Shown: one piece after another, positions 7,178 to 14,782 of the stretch
Numbering within the stretch: position 1 is the stretch's first letter
How the letters are laid out: each line of letters begins with the position of its first letter
Translations under genes and position numbers: made by a program
Notes under the pieces: generated by a model
Seen by the model: only the letters and a program-made list of their open reading frames with translations
Database searches by the model: none
Told to the model about the DNA's origin: nothing
From: an uncultured Veillonella sp.
Lineage (GTDB): Bacteria; Bacillota; Negativicutes; Veillonellales; Veillonellaceae
Direction of reading: 5' to 3'
Assembly (NCBI RefSeq): GCF_934190855.1
Contig: NZ_CAKPTN010000004.1
Location: forward strand, 1-28,955
DNA length: 28,955 nt

Positions 7178-8356
7178 TTGGAAACGTGGAAACGAACGGT
7201 GTACATATGCGCATTCTGCGTATTCTTCATGTCCCTCGGCATTAGTCAGGTGAGTCCTATTCTCCCCCTATACTTCCATGAAATGGGCTTAAGCGATACG
7301 GGATCGATAGCACGATGGTCCGGTGCCTCCATGGGGATCACCTTCCTCATCGTCTGCTTAGCCGCACCCTTCTGGGGACGATTGGCAGACCGTAAAGGAC
7401 GAAAGATTACCCTCATCCGCTCTAGTCTCGGTATGGCTATATGTAGTATTTTATTGGGCTTTCAGACTACACCAGAAGGTGTTTTCCTCGTTCGTACGTT
7501 GCAAGGTTTAGTAAGCGGTTTTTACTCTGCATCGGTAACGCTCATTGCGTCAGAAACGCCGCAAAATCATACGGGTTGGGCCCTAGGTATTATAGCTTCC
7601 TTTAACCTTGCAGGTTCACTAGCAGGTCCCCTTGTAGGTGGGTATCTCAGTGATGTAGTAGGCATTCGAAATGACTTCTTTATCATCGGCGCCCTTATGC
7701 TTATTTCCTTTGGCTTAACGGCTATGCTGGTACATGAAAACTATGTGCCAAAGCCCCTAGTAGAGAAGCAAACCTTTAGAAATCTTAAGTCCCACTTGCC
7801 TGAATTTTCTAGTTTAGTCGCTTTATCGGCGGCATCCTTCTTGTATGCTATTTCAGTTACCGCCATCTCTCCCATTATGACGGTCTATGTAAAAGGCATG
7901 CTACCAAGCAATGCGGAAAATATCGCCTTTATTTCAGGCGCTGTATTTTCCGCTATGGGCGTAGCACAATTCTTGAGTAGCTCGCCACTCGGTAAATTAG
8001 TAGACCGTATAGGGCCTAGAAAGGTCCTTATCTACTCCATGATCTATGTAGGCCTACTCAATATACCGCAAGCCTATGTGGACTCTGTGTATGTACTCGG
8101 GTTTATCCGTTTCTTACAAGGGTTTGGGTTAGGTGGTATGTTGCCAGCCCTCAATACGTATTTGGCATCAAAAACGCCTAAGGAGTATACGGGACAAGTA
8201 TTTTCATACAATCAATCTTGTTTGTTTATGGGCTACTTCCTAGGCTCCTTTGGCGGTTCCATTGTAGCCGCTCAATTTGGCTTCACAGCCCTCTTCTGGG
8301 CCTGTAGCCTCACCTTTATGGGTGCCGCCCTATGGGTTGCGTTAAAACTAAAATAA
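7178..8356 (+). CDS. Major facilitator superfamily exporter, MdtG-like (DHA1 type)
   Basis: Inner-membrane proton-coupled exporter of about 12 helices, 392 residues. The N-terminal half resembles E. coli MdtG closely: the opening METWKR, then PILPLYF and RWSGASMGITFL. The MFS motif A, FWGRLADRKGRKITLIRS, lies between helices 2 and 3, and GKLVDRIGPRKVLI is the matching loop in the second half. The family exports drugs or metabolites; the substrate here cannot be read from sequence. The start is TTG at 7178, with AAGGAGG seven bases upstream and no better ATG. It lies 31 bases after the Sel1 gene with no terminator between, so the two are probably one transcript. A strong hairpin follows at 8413-8463. 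Confidence 0.9.
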   Translation: METWKRTVYICAFCVFFMSLGISQVSPILPLYFHEMGLSDTGSIARWSGASMGITFLIVCLAAPFWGRLADRKGRKITLIRSSLGMAICSILLGFQTTPEGVFLVRTLQGLVSGFYSASVTLIASETPQNHTGWALGIIASFNLAGSLAGPLVGGYLSDVVGIRNDFFIIGALMLISFGLTAMLVHENYVPKPLVEKQTFRNLKSHLPEFSSLVALSAASFLYAISVTAISPIMTVYVKGMLPSNAENIAFISGAVFSAMGVAQFLSSSPLGKLVDRIGPRKVLIYSMIYVGLLNIPQAYVDSVYVLGFIRFLQGFGLGGMLPALNTYLASKTPKEYTGQVFSYNQSCLFMGYFLGSFGGSIVAAQFGFTALFWACSLTFMGAALWVALKLK

Positions 8357-8412
8357 CACCGTAATACAACGAAAACAGTGCAAATGCATTAAAGAAACTA
8401 TATAAACAAATA

Positions 8413-8463
8413 AAAAGAGCTGTCTCCAGAACTCAGATATTACTGATTCTGGAACAGCTCTTT
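8413..8463. terminator. Bidirectional intrinsic terminator between convergent operons
   Basis: A long stem runs from AAAGAGCTGT...CCAGAA on the left to TTCTGG..ACAGCTCTTT on the right, with small internal mismatches and an ATATTA loop. On the minus strand it is followed by a U-rich tract (CUUUUUAUUUG), so it mainly ends the ybh-like operon. On the plus strand it lies 57 bases after the MFS stop. The remaining intergenic bases 8464-8555 hold a second weaker inverted repeat (ATTCTA-cgtata-TAGAAT, 8516-8533). Confidence 0.85.
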
Positions 8464-8555
8464 CATTATGTTGTTTTGTAAAAGTTCAGAAACTTTCACC
8501 ATCTAGGGGATAATCATTCTACGTATATAGAATAACTATTGTCTCTAGTTAGATA

Positions 8556-9977
8556 TTAGAGGATACCGAGGATTTCCCACCATGCGTAGCCCACTGTAAG
8601 GTTTACGATGAAGCACATGATAGCGAAGATACCGCCGATAATCCACCAGCTCTTAACAGTGTTGTAACCTGCACCAAATACGATTGGAGCCGCTGCACCG
8701 CCGTAGTGAGTCAAGGCACCACCGTAGGAGTTTGTTGCAGCTAGTAACAAGGACAACGCCATTGGGTTTACACCCGCTACTTTACCTACAGTAAGGAATA
8801 CTGGAAGCATGGCTACAACGTAGGCACTACCAGAGGCGAACAAGTAACGAACAGCGATACTGATAGCACCGATGATGATAAGAGCCATCATAGGGTTGTC
8901 GCCGAAGTTGAAGTGTGTACCCATGAAGTCAGCTAGCCATTCAAAGAATTTAACCTTGGACAATGCACTGGACATACCGATGATACCACCGAACCAGATC
9001 AACGTGTTCCAAGCACCTTTGGATTCAAGCATATCTTCCCATTTGATTACGCCTGTTACAAGGGCTGCTACCATGGCTACGATAGCTACTGCTGTTGCAT
9101 CAAGGGAGAATTTAATACCAAAGCCTTGCGTCAAGATAGAAGGCAACGCCCAACCAACTAAGGCAAGGATAAAGATAGCAATAAGAGATTTCTCACGACC
9201 AGACATAGGTCCAAGTTCTTTCAAACCTTCATCTGCAATCGCGTGAGAGTCGATGTGTTGAATAGATGGTTTGTCTAAGTAGTATACCAAAGCAGGTGTA
9301 ATGAGAAGCATTACAAGGCCTGGTACTACAAGTGCTAATGCCCAGAGGCCCCAGTTGAGATCTACGCCGAGGATTTTGTGCATATAGTCAGCAGCCAATA
9401 AGTTTGGTGCCATTGCTGTAGCAAACATTAAGCTTGTTACCTTAGTAACCATGTAGGTATTAACCATGAGGTAAGAACCAGCTTTTTTAGCGCTTTCACC
9501 AGGCTCAGAACCTAACGCTTTTGCTACAGAGTTCATGATTGGAAACACGATACCGCCACAACGTGCTGTGTTGGAAGGTGTTACTGGAGAAATAATAAGA
9601 TCTAATAAAGCAGTTACATAGCCAAGACGCAATGTAGTGTGACCTAAGGATTTAATCAATAGGTACGCAATACGACGGCCAAGACCTGTTTTTACGAATG
9701 CCACACTGAGGGAGAACGCAGAGAATACTAACCATACTGTTGTGGATGCATAACCAGACAATACGTTTTTCGTAGCGTTTAAGAAAATTGCAGAACCTGC
9801 AATAGATAATAACAAGATAATTGGTGCCGGCCAAGGTTTAACAACAAGACCAACGATAGCCATTAAATAGAAACCTAGCAGTCGCCAAGCTTCAACACTC
9901 AAACCTTCTGGCGGTGTAATGAACCACATTGCCAGAGGAATGGCAAACATAATTGCAATTTTAAGTAGCTTATTCAT
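8556..9977 (-). CDS. ybhI: Divalent anion:Na+ symporter (DASS/CitT type), YbhI-like tricarboxylate or dicarboxylate carrier
   Basis: 473-residue inner-membrane carrier of the DASS family, which takes up or exchanges citrate, tartrate, succinate or 2-oxoglutarate-type anions. It is hydrophobic throughout. The N-terminal start MNKLLKIAIMFAIPLAMWFITPPEGL is typical of the bacterial CitT/TtdT branch. The family's two substrate/sodium hairpin signatures are visible: PVTPSNTARCGGI (SNT at 135-137) and AATNSYGGALTHYGG (TNS at 415-417). It is the last gene of the operon, starting two bases after the isomerase stop; the AAAGGAG site lies in the end of that gene. The neighbours point to a tricarboxylate such as aconitate or citrate. 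That is inference from context; family membership itself is secure. The symbol follows the E. coli family counterpart. Confidence 0.88.
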   Translation of the reverse strand: MNKLLKIAIMFAIPLAMWFITPPEGLSVEAWRLLGFYLMAIVGLVVKPWPAPIILLLSIAGSAIFLNATKNVLSGYASTTVWLVFSAFSLSVAFVKTGLGRRIAYLLIKSLGHTTLRLGYVTALLDLIISPVTPSNTARCGGIVFPIMNSVAKALGSEPGESAKKAGSYLMVNTYMVTKVTSLMFATAMAPNLLAADYMHKILGVDLNWGLWALALVVPGLVMLLITPALVYYLDKPSIQHIDSHAIADEGLKELGPMSGREKSLIAIFILALVGWALPSILTQGFGIKFSLDATAVAIVAMVAALVTGVIKWEDMLESKGAWNTLIWFGGIIGMSSALSKVKFFEWLADFMGTHFNFGDNPMMALIIIGAISIAVRYLFASGSAYVVAMLPVFLTVGKVAGVNPMALSLLLAATNSYGGALTHYGGAAAPIVFGAGYNTVKSWWIIGGIFAIMCFIVNLTVGYAWWEILGIL

Positions 9978-9979
9978 TC

Positions 9980-11119
9980 TTACTCTCCTTTAACATAAGC
10001 TAGGCCTTTCATGATCGGTCGCGCTGTTCTAGCGACGCCCGCCTTCTCCACATGCCAACCATTATCTTTGGTTAGGCATATTTCGAAATCAAATTTCCCT
10101 GATGGATGCGCTAAAGTAACTTGATTCGTTTCTTTAGCACGTTCGCTCACTACTTCGTTCGCCACTGTGCCCGTAATAAGCGCTGCCGTAGCTGTACAAA
10201 TACCACCTGTAACAGCATACGCTTTATGCATTACAGCTAGAGCCTTTGTACGAGCTACGATATCTATACTATTCCCCTCAATAGTTCGACCATCGCTTGC
10301 TACGTAGGTTTGCGGTGCGGACACCATGCATACCTTTGGAACTGCAGGACTAGCGGCCTCTTTAGATGGAGCAAGTCCCATCATCACAGCCGCAGTAGTG
10401 CGAATATCTTCAAGTGTATTGAGTAATACACCGCCATCCGTTTCTGTGAAAGCCGGTAATTCCGTGCCTTCATAACCAAGGTCTGTAGCCTTTACAAATA
10501 CAGCTGGATTAGCTGCGTCTACGAGACTAACTTGGATTGTGCGACCATCAGCCAATGTAATGGTATCTTGTACATTGCCTGTTGGTAATAGCTTACCTGT
10601 CTTAGAACCGCCTGGCTCCAAGAAGTATAATGTAATACGAGCACCCGTACCAGGTACACCGTCGATAGCAAAATCACCGTCAATGACAGGTTTACCATCT
10701 CGAACTGGCACATGCGCTTCAATAACCTTATTGGTATTCGTGTTAAAGATACGAACTACTGTTTCTGGTTCTACGGCTTTCACAAAGCCTTCCATAATAG
10801 CAAATACCCCTGCACCAGCAGAAATATTGCCACAGTTCCCTTCGTAATCCACTACCGCATCAGCGATACCTACATACCCAAAGGTGTAGTCGATATCTGC
10901 ATCATCCCGGTCAGAAGGATTTACAATAGCTACCTTACTCGTCAATGGATCAGCACCACCGATACCATTAATTTGACGTGCATCAGGAGAACCATATAAA
11001 TCTAAAATCATACGATCTCGTCCGGCTGGATCAGTGGGAAGCGTATCTTTTAACAGATACGCCCCTTTACTAGTACCGCCGCGCATATAGGTAACAGGAA
11101 TTTCTTTATACCCATTCAT
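9980..11119 (-). CDS. ybhH: PrpF-family isomerase (aconitate / 4-oxalomesaconate tautomerase type), YbhH-like
   Basis: 379-residue cytoplasmic enzyme of the PrpF family, whose members move double bonds in unsaturated tricarboxylates such as 2-methylaconitate, trans-aconitate or 4-oxalomesaconate. Visible signatures are YMRGGTSKGAYLL (11-23), GIGGADPLTSKVAIV (52-66) and GNCGNISAGAGVFAI from 94. Lys62 and Cys96 are 34 residues apart, the same spacing as the lysine and cysteine reported as catalytic in Shewanella PrpF (recalled as K73 and C107), so the enzyme looks active. The ATG has AAAAGGAG upstream and lies 24 bases after the hydratase gene. No prpB, prpC or prpD is nearby, so the methylcitrate cycle is not the evident setting. 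The E. coli equivalent by family and neighbourhood is YbhH. Confidence 0.9.
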   Translation of the reverse strand: MNGYKEIPVTYMRGGTSKGAYLLKDTLPTDPAGRDRMILDLYGSPDARQINGIGGADPLTSKVAIVNPSDRDDADIDYTFGYVGIADAVVDYEGNCGNISAGAGVFAIMEGFVKAVEPETVVRIFNTNTNKVIEAHVPVRDGKPVIDGDFAIDGVPGTGARITLYFLEPGGSKTGKLLPTGNVQDTITLADGRTIQVSLVDAANPAVFVKATDLGYEGTELPAFTETDGGVLLNTLEDIRTTAAVMMGLAPSKEAASPAVPKVCMVSAPQTYVASDGRTIEGNSIDIVARTKALAVMHKAYAVTGGICTATAALITGTVANEVVSERAKETNQVTLAHPSGKFDFEICLTKDNGWHVEKAGVARTARPIMKGLAYVKGE

Positions 11120-11143
11120 AATATACTCCTTTTAGTTCACCAC

Positions 11144-13441
11144 TTACGCTTTGCTATTTGCGTAGTAGTTGATGAGACAACCTGCTGCGATAATATCTTT
11201 TTCTTCATCACTGAGGTGACCTAAATGCAATGTAATTTCTGCTTTCTTCACACCACCACTGATAACATAAGCTTTGTAATCATCGGAGTCAGAGAATAGT
11301 TGTTCACGTACATTTGGCACATATACATAGTCGCCTACTGCCATAGTTTTGGAGTCTTCTTCGCTAGTTACGAACGGCAACATACCCCAGTTAATGACAT
11401 TACTGCGATACCGTTTTGTAGCATATTCAATAGCAATGTTAGCACCGCCACCTAATACGCGTTGGCAAGATGCTGCTTGTTCACGAGCAGAGCCATCACC
11501 AGGGCGATTAGCGTACACCATGCTAGACACAGCTGTAGATTTAGCCATCTCTTCTACAGATTCTGTAAGACCAAGAGCTTGTTTTACCTCTTCGTATGCA
11601 GTTACTAAATCTGCTGCACTGTCGCCTTCTTGACGAGATTTTTCCCAATCACGAACGGCTTTAGCACGACCTACATATTCAGGAACTTTACGGCTCAAGG
11701 CAAATTCAGACAATGCATATGGGTCAGAACGGAAGGAAGATGTTTCACCAGATGGGATCAATTCATCTGTAGTTGTTACAGGATCATCGATATAAGCAGC
11801 TACTTTAAGCAATACATTTGGTGTCAATTCCTTAATAGAAGGCCAAGGTTTAATGGATGGACCGTAAATGAGTTCCGCATCTTTTTTAGGTTCATTAAAG
11901 CCACTGTATACTTTACTTACATACGGTTTATCATCATAGTGATATGCTGGTACTGCATCATCATATTCGATTTCAGTTGCCGCAGTCAACGCACCGCTGT
12001 TAATAGCCGTAGCCGCTACGGAACGGGAGTCTAACAGTGCAACAGAGGAGATTTGACCATTCCCTGGTTTAGAACCTTCACGATTCGGGAAGTTACGTGT
12101 CGCATGACGACCGCTGAGGCCCGTATTATTAGGTGTATCACCTGCGCCGAAGCAAGGGCCACAGAATGCTGTACGCACAATAGCACCTGCGCTCATAAGG
12201 TCTACAAGAGCACCATTTTTCATGAGTTCTAAGTAAATTGGTTGGCTAGAAGGATATACGCTGAACGCGAAACGACCAGAACCTACGCTCTTACCACGTA
12301 CGATATTCGCTGCTTGCATAATATTTTCATACAAACCACCAGAGCAACCTACGATGATACCTTGATCTAAATGTAATTTGCCATCGAAGTGTTTTTCAGG
12401 CAATTGCAAGGACAAGGATTTGTTATCTAATTGCTCAACAGCTTGGCGCTCGATTTCTGCTAATAAATCGCGACCGCCTTCGTTGATCTCTTTAATGGTA
12501 TATACATTGCTTGGATGGAATGGCATAGCAATCATGCTTTCCACTTCATCAAGATTAACTTTTACAAGGCCATCATAGTAAGCCACATCGCCAGGGTTAA
12601 GCTCTTTGTACGCATCACCACGGCCATGAAGTGTTAAGAATTCTTTTGTAGTGCTGTCTGTTCTCCAGATTGTTGTAAGGCATGTAGTCTCTGTAGTCAT
12701 TACATCGATGCCATTACGGAAGTCCATGGATAAGTGTTCAATACCAGGGCCTACGAATTCCATTACTTTATTTTTTACAAAGCCATTTTTAAATACTGCT
12801 TTTTCAATTGCGAGAGCCACGTCTTGTGGACCTACACCGTGTTTAGGTTTGCCGTCAAGATAAATCGCAATAACCTCTGGACGTTGTACATCATAGGTAC
12901 GACCAAGCAATTGTTTTACAAGCTCTGGGCCACCTTCACCAATTGCCATAGTTCCAAGCGCACCATAACGAGTATGGCTATCGGAACCGAGGATCATTTT
13001 GCCACAGCCTGCCATTGTTTCACGCATGTATTGATGAATAACTGCAAGATGAGGAGGTACGTACACGCCGCCAAAGCGCTCTACTGCGGATAAGCCAAAT
13101 ACATGGTCGTCTTCGTTAATTGTGCCCCCTACCGCTGCTAAACTGTTATGACAGTTAGTCAAAATATAAGGGATTGGGAATTTATCGAGACCGCTGGCAA
13201 TAGCCGTTTGGATAATACCAACATAAGTAATATCGTGAGATGTTAAAGCATCAAATTTGATGCGTAAATCTTGATCACCTTCATGTTGTTGGTGGTCCAT
13301 TAAAATACGGTACGCCATCGTTTCCTTATAGGCGTGCTCTTTATTAAAAACTTCTTGCTGATCAAGGGCTGCACTAGAATCTGCAGGAACGATATCCGTA
13401 CCGTGATATAAAAATACACCATTTGAAATTAACTCAACCAT
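11144..13441 (-). CDS. ybhJ: Aconitase-family hydratase, YbhJ-like
   Basis: 765-residue [4Fe-4S] hydro-lyase expected to hydrate an unsaturated tricarboxylate. The three cluster ligands of aconitase are present as Cys366 (VGCSGG), Cys427 and Cys430 (FCGPCFG), with the usual CxxC spacing. The substrate motifs LGSDSHTRYGALG (from 151) and RNFPNREG (from 449) are conserved. The C-terminal swivel domain carries GDGSAREQAA. The overall pattern (TNCHNSLAAVGG, ETTCLTTIW) is the YbhJ branch rather than AcnA, AcnB or LeuC. I chose the ATG at 13441 with AAAGGAG upstream; the frame is open to 13489, but those codons run over the promoter -10. It is the first gene of the operon, divergent from a LysR gene. 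The precise substrate is unknown; housekeeping aconitase is less likely given the neighbours. Confidence 0.9.
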   Translation of the reverse strand: MVELISNGVFLYHGTDIVPADSSAALDQQEVFNKEHAYKETMAYRILMDHQQHEGDQDLRIKFDALTSHDITYVGIIQTAIASGLDKFPIPYILTNCHNSLAAVGGTINEDDHVFGLSAVERFGGVYVPPHLAVIHQYMRETMAGCGKMILGSDSHTRYGALGTMAIGEGGPELVKQLLGRTYDVQRPEVIAIYLDGKPKHGVGPQDVALAIEKAVFKNGFVKNKVMEFVGPGIEHLSMDFRNGIDVMTTETTCLTTIWRTDSTTKEFLTLHGRGDAYKELNPGDVAYYDGLVKVNLDEVESMIAMPFHPSNVYTIKEINEGGRDLLAEIERQAVEQLDNKSLSLQLPEKHFDGKLHLDQGIIVGCSGGLYENIMQAANIVRGKSVGSGRFAFSVYPSSQPIYLELMKNGALVDLMSAGAIVRTAFCGPCFGAGDTPNNTGLSGRHATRNFPNREGSKPGNGQISSVALLDSRSVAATAINSGALTAATEIEYDDAVPAYHYDDKPYVSKVYSGFNEPKKDAELIYGPSIKPWPSIKELTPNVLLKVAAYIDDPVTTTDELIPSGETSSFRSDPYALSEFALSRKVPEYVGRAKAVRDWEKSRQEGDSAADLVTAYEEVKQALGLTESVEEMAKSTAVSSMVYANRPGDGSAREQAASCQRVLGGGANIAIEYATKRYRSNVINWGMLPFVTSEEDSKTMAVGDYVYVPNVREQLFSDSDDYKAYVISGGVKKAEITLHLGHLSDEEKDIIAAGCLINYYANSKA

Positions 13442-13470
13442 GACTTGCTCCTTTATTACTTTCAGGCATG

Positions 13471-13484
13471 TGTAAACCTTTACA
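13471..13484. promoter_or_regulatory. cre-like palindrome at the ybh-type operon start
   Basis: TGTAAACCTTTACA is a perfect 6-2-6 palindrome. It matches 13 of 14 positions of the Firmicute catabolite-response consensus TGWAANCGNTNWCA; only the central G differs. It lies just downstream of the predicted -10, where a bound repressor would block transcription. Catabolite control is an inference. Confidence 0.4.
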
Positions 13485-13487
13485 AAC

Positions 13488-13519
13488 ACTATACTTTCAC
13501 CATGTGTATTGGTGAAAGT
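13488..13519 (-). promoter_or_regulatory. Promoter of the ybhJ-type operon overlapped by a 27-bp operator-like inverted repeat
   Basis: Minus strand: TTCACC (-35, 13511-13516) and TATAGT (-10, 13488-13493), spacer 17. A perfect inverted repeat ACTTTCACCA-TGTGTAT-TGGTGAAAGT (13493-13519) covers the spacer and both hexamers. A protein bound there would control the promoter directly; the divergent LysR regulator is the natural candidate. Confidence 0.6.
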
Positions 13520-13594
13520 TTCATTCCTCTTATTAGCATCTATTCGTTAGTTATATCTAATCTGTATAGCCCTAGCGGCCCCTCATCTGTACCA

Positions 13595-13616
13595 ACTCTA
13601 TGGGATAGAGTACAAT
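13595..13616 (+). promoter_or_regulatory. Operator-like palindrome and -10 of the LysR gene
   Basis: ACTCTAT-GGG-ATAGAGT (13595-13611) is a perfect 7-3-7 palindrome. A TACAAT -10-like hexamer follows at 13611-13616, sharing the last base of the palindrome, 24 bases before the LysR start. No good -35 is visible. The geometry would suit autoregulation, which is typical of LysR genes. Confidence 0.4.
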
Positions 13617-13639
13617 AATACATATGTAAAGGAGAGTTT

Positions 13640-14509
13640 ATGGACACGAAAGATTGTACAATTTTAAAAACCTTAGCAGAGGAAAATAATATTACTTATG
13701 CGGCGCGTCGTCTATTTATGACGCAACCGGCATTGAGTGAACGAATAAAAAAATTAGAAAAGGAATTTAACTGTCCCATCATCAATCGACAGGCTCGCGG
13801 TGTAGAGTTTACCTATCAAGGTCAGCGCCTAGTACGCTACGCCGAAGATTTGCTCAATTCCTATACTTCGGTGCGCCAAGAGCTATTAGCTATGGGCAGT
13901 GAACCACGCGGTACATTAAACCTAGGATGCTCAAATGTATTCGCAAAGTACCATATTCCCCATATCTTATCCACCTTTAAAGAGGCTTATCCGCACATCG
14001 ATATCATCATGTATACGGGCCTTAGCTATAAGCTATACCACGACTTCCTTGAAGGTCGCCTACATGCGGCCATCATCCGCGGTGCTCACACTTGGACTGA
14101 GTCGAAAGAACATATTTGGTCTGAACCATTCTGTTTCTTTAATAAAACGCCTTGTGCTGTGGGGGACTTACCACATCTGCCGTATATTCACTATCAAACA
14201 GATCCGAATTTACAACAAACCATTGATGATTGGTGGTATTCCCACTACTCACAACCACCGATGCGCACCATTGAGGTAAACGACATCGATACGTGTATGA
14301 AGCTCGTCAACCAAGGACTTGGTTTCACCATCCTCACCCAAAGCTGTGGTAATGATTACCCTAACCTATTTAAGGAAACCTTGAAGGCGCTCGATGGTCA
14401 TATCATGACTCGTGATACGTGGATGTACACACGTCATAGTGCCCTAGAATCCAAGCCAGTACAGGCTTTTTACTCATTTATGAAAACCTGGTCCAATACT
14501 AAAGCATAG
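13640..14509 (+). CDS. LysR-family transcriptional regulator, YbhD-like by position
   Basis: 289 residues, the standard LysR length. The N-terminal winged helix-turn-helix spans about residues 7-66, with ITYAARRLFMTQPALSERIKKLE giving the recognition helix. The rest is the periplasmic-binding-protein-like effector domain. The gene is divergent from the hydratase-isomerase-carrier operon across a 198-bp gap holding several palindromes, so it most likely regulates that operon in response to its tricarboxylate substrate and represses itself. AAAGGAG stands seven bases ahead of the ATG. The same arrangement of a LysR gene (ybhD) beside hydratase, PrpF and DASS genes occurs in E. coli. Family is certain; target and effector are inferred. 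Confidence 0.9.
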   Translation: MDTKDCTILKTLAEENNITYAARRLFMTQPALSERIKKLEKEFNCPIINRQARGVEFTYQGQRLVRYAEDLLNSYTSVRQELLAMGSEPRGTLNLGCSNVFAKYHIPHILSTFKEAYPHIDIIMYTGLSYKLYHDFLEGRLHAAIIRGAHTWTESKEHIWSEPFCFFNKTPCAVGDLPHLPYIHYQTDPNLQQTIDDWWYSHYSQPPMRTIEVNDIDTCMKLVNQGLGFTILTQSCGNDYPNLFKETLKALDGHIMTRDTWMYTRHSALESKPVQAFYSFMKTWSNTKA

Positions 14510-14688
14510 TATCTATTCCTTTAATACATATAATATATTATGAAAGTGCAATAAAAACAAATTGCTCTTTTCTTTGGTATCCATAAATTTTTCTTATATC
14601 TACTTTTGTAAAAGATACGAAAAAATCATGGAATTAAAAACTTAATTATAGGCGTAAAAACTAAATTATAAAACAAAGAACCCCGTCA

Positions 14689-14720
14689 TGACATAGATAA
14701 TCATGACGGGGTTTAGTTTA
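14689..14720. terminator. Bidirectional terminator between the LysR gene and the dcuC-like operon
   Basis: AACCCCGTCATGA pairs perfectly with TCATGACGGGGTT around a short loop. A U-rich stretch (UUUAGUUU) follows on the plus strand and UUCUUUGUUUU on the minus strand. It lies midway in the 273-base gap between convergent genes. The rest of that gap is AT-rich without a visible gene. Confidence 0.88.
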
Positions 14721-14782
14721 TATAGTCTTATGTAAACATCAATTTAAATCTCAGTTTAAAGCACTACTATAGTTCTATTTAA

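Noticed and set aside
9980..13441. Methylcitrate-cycle (prp) operon
   Set aside because: PrpF and an aconitase-like gene suggested it, but no prpB, prpC or prpD is present and the hydratase is of the YbhJ branch, not AcnD.
13442..13489. Upstream extension of the aconitase-like gene
   Set aside because: The extra codons cover the cre-like palindrome and reach the predicted -10; AAAGGAG fits the ATG at 13441.
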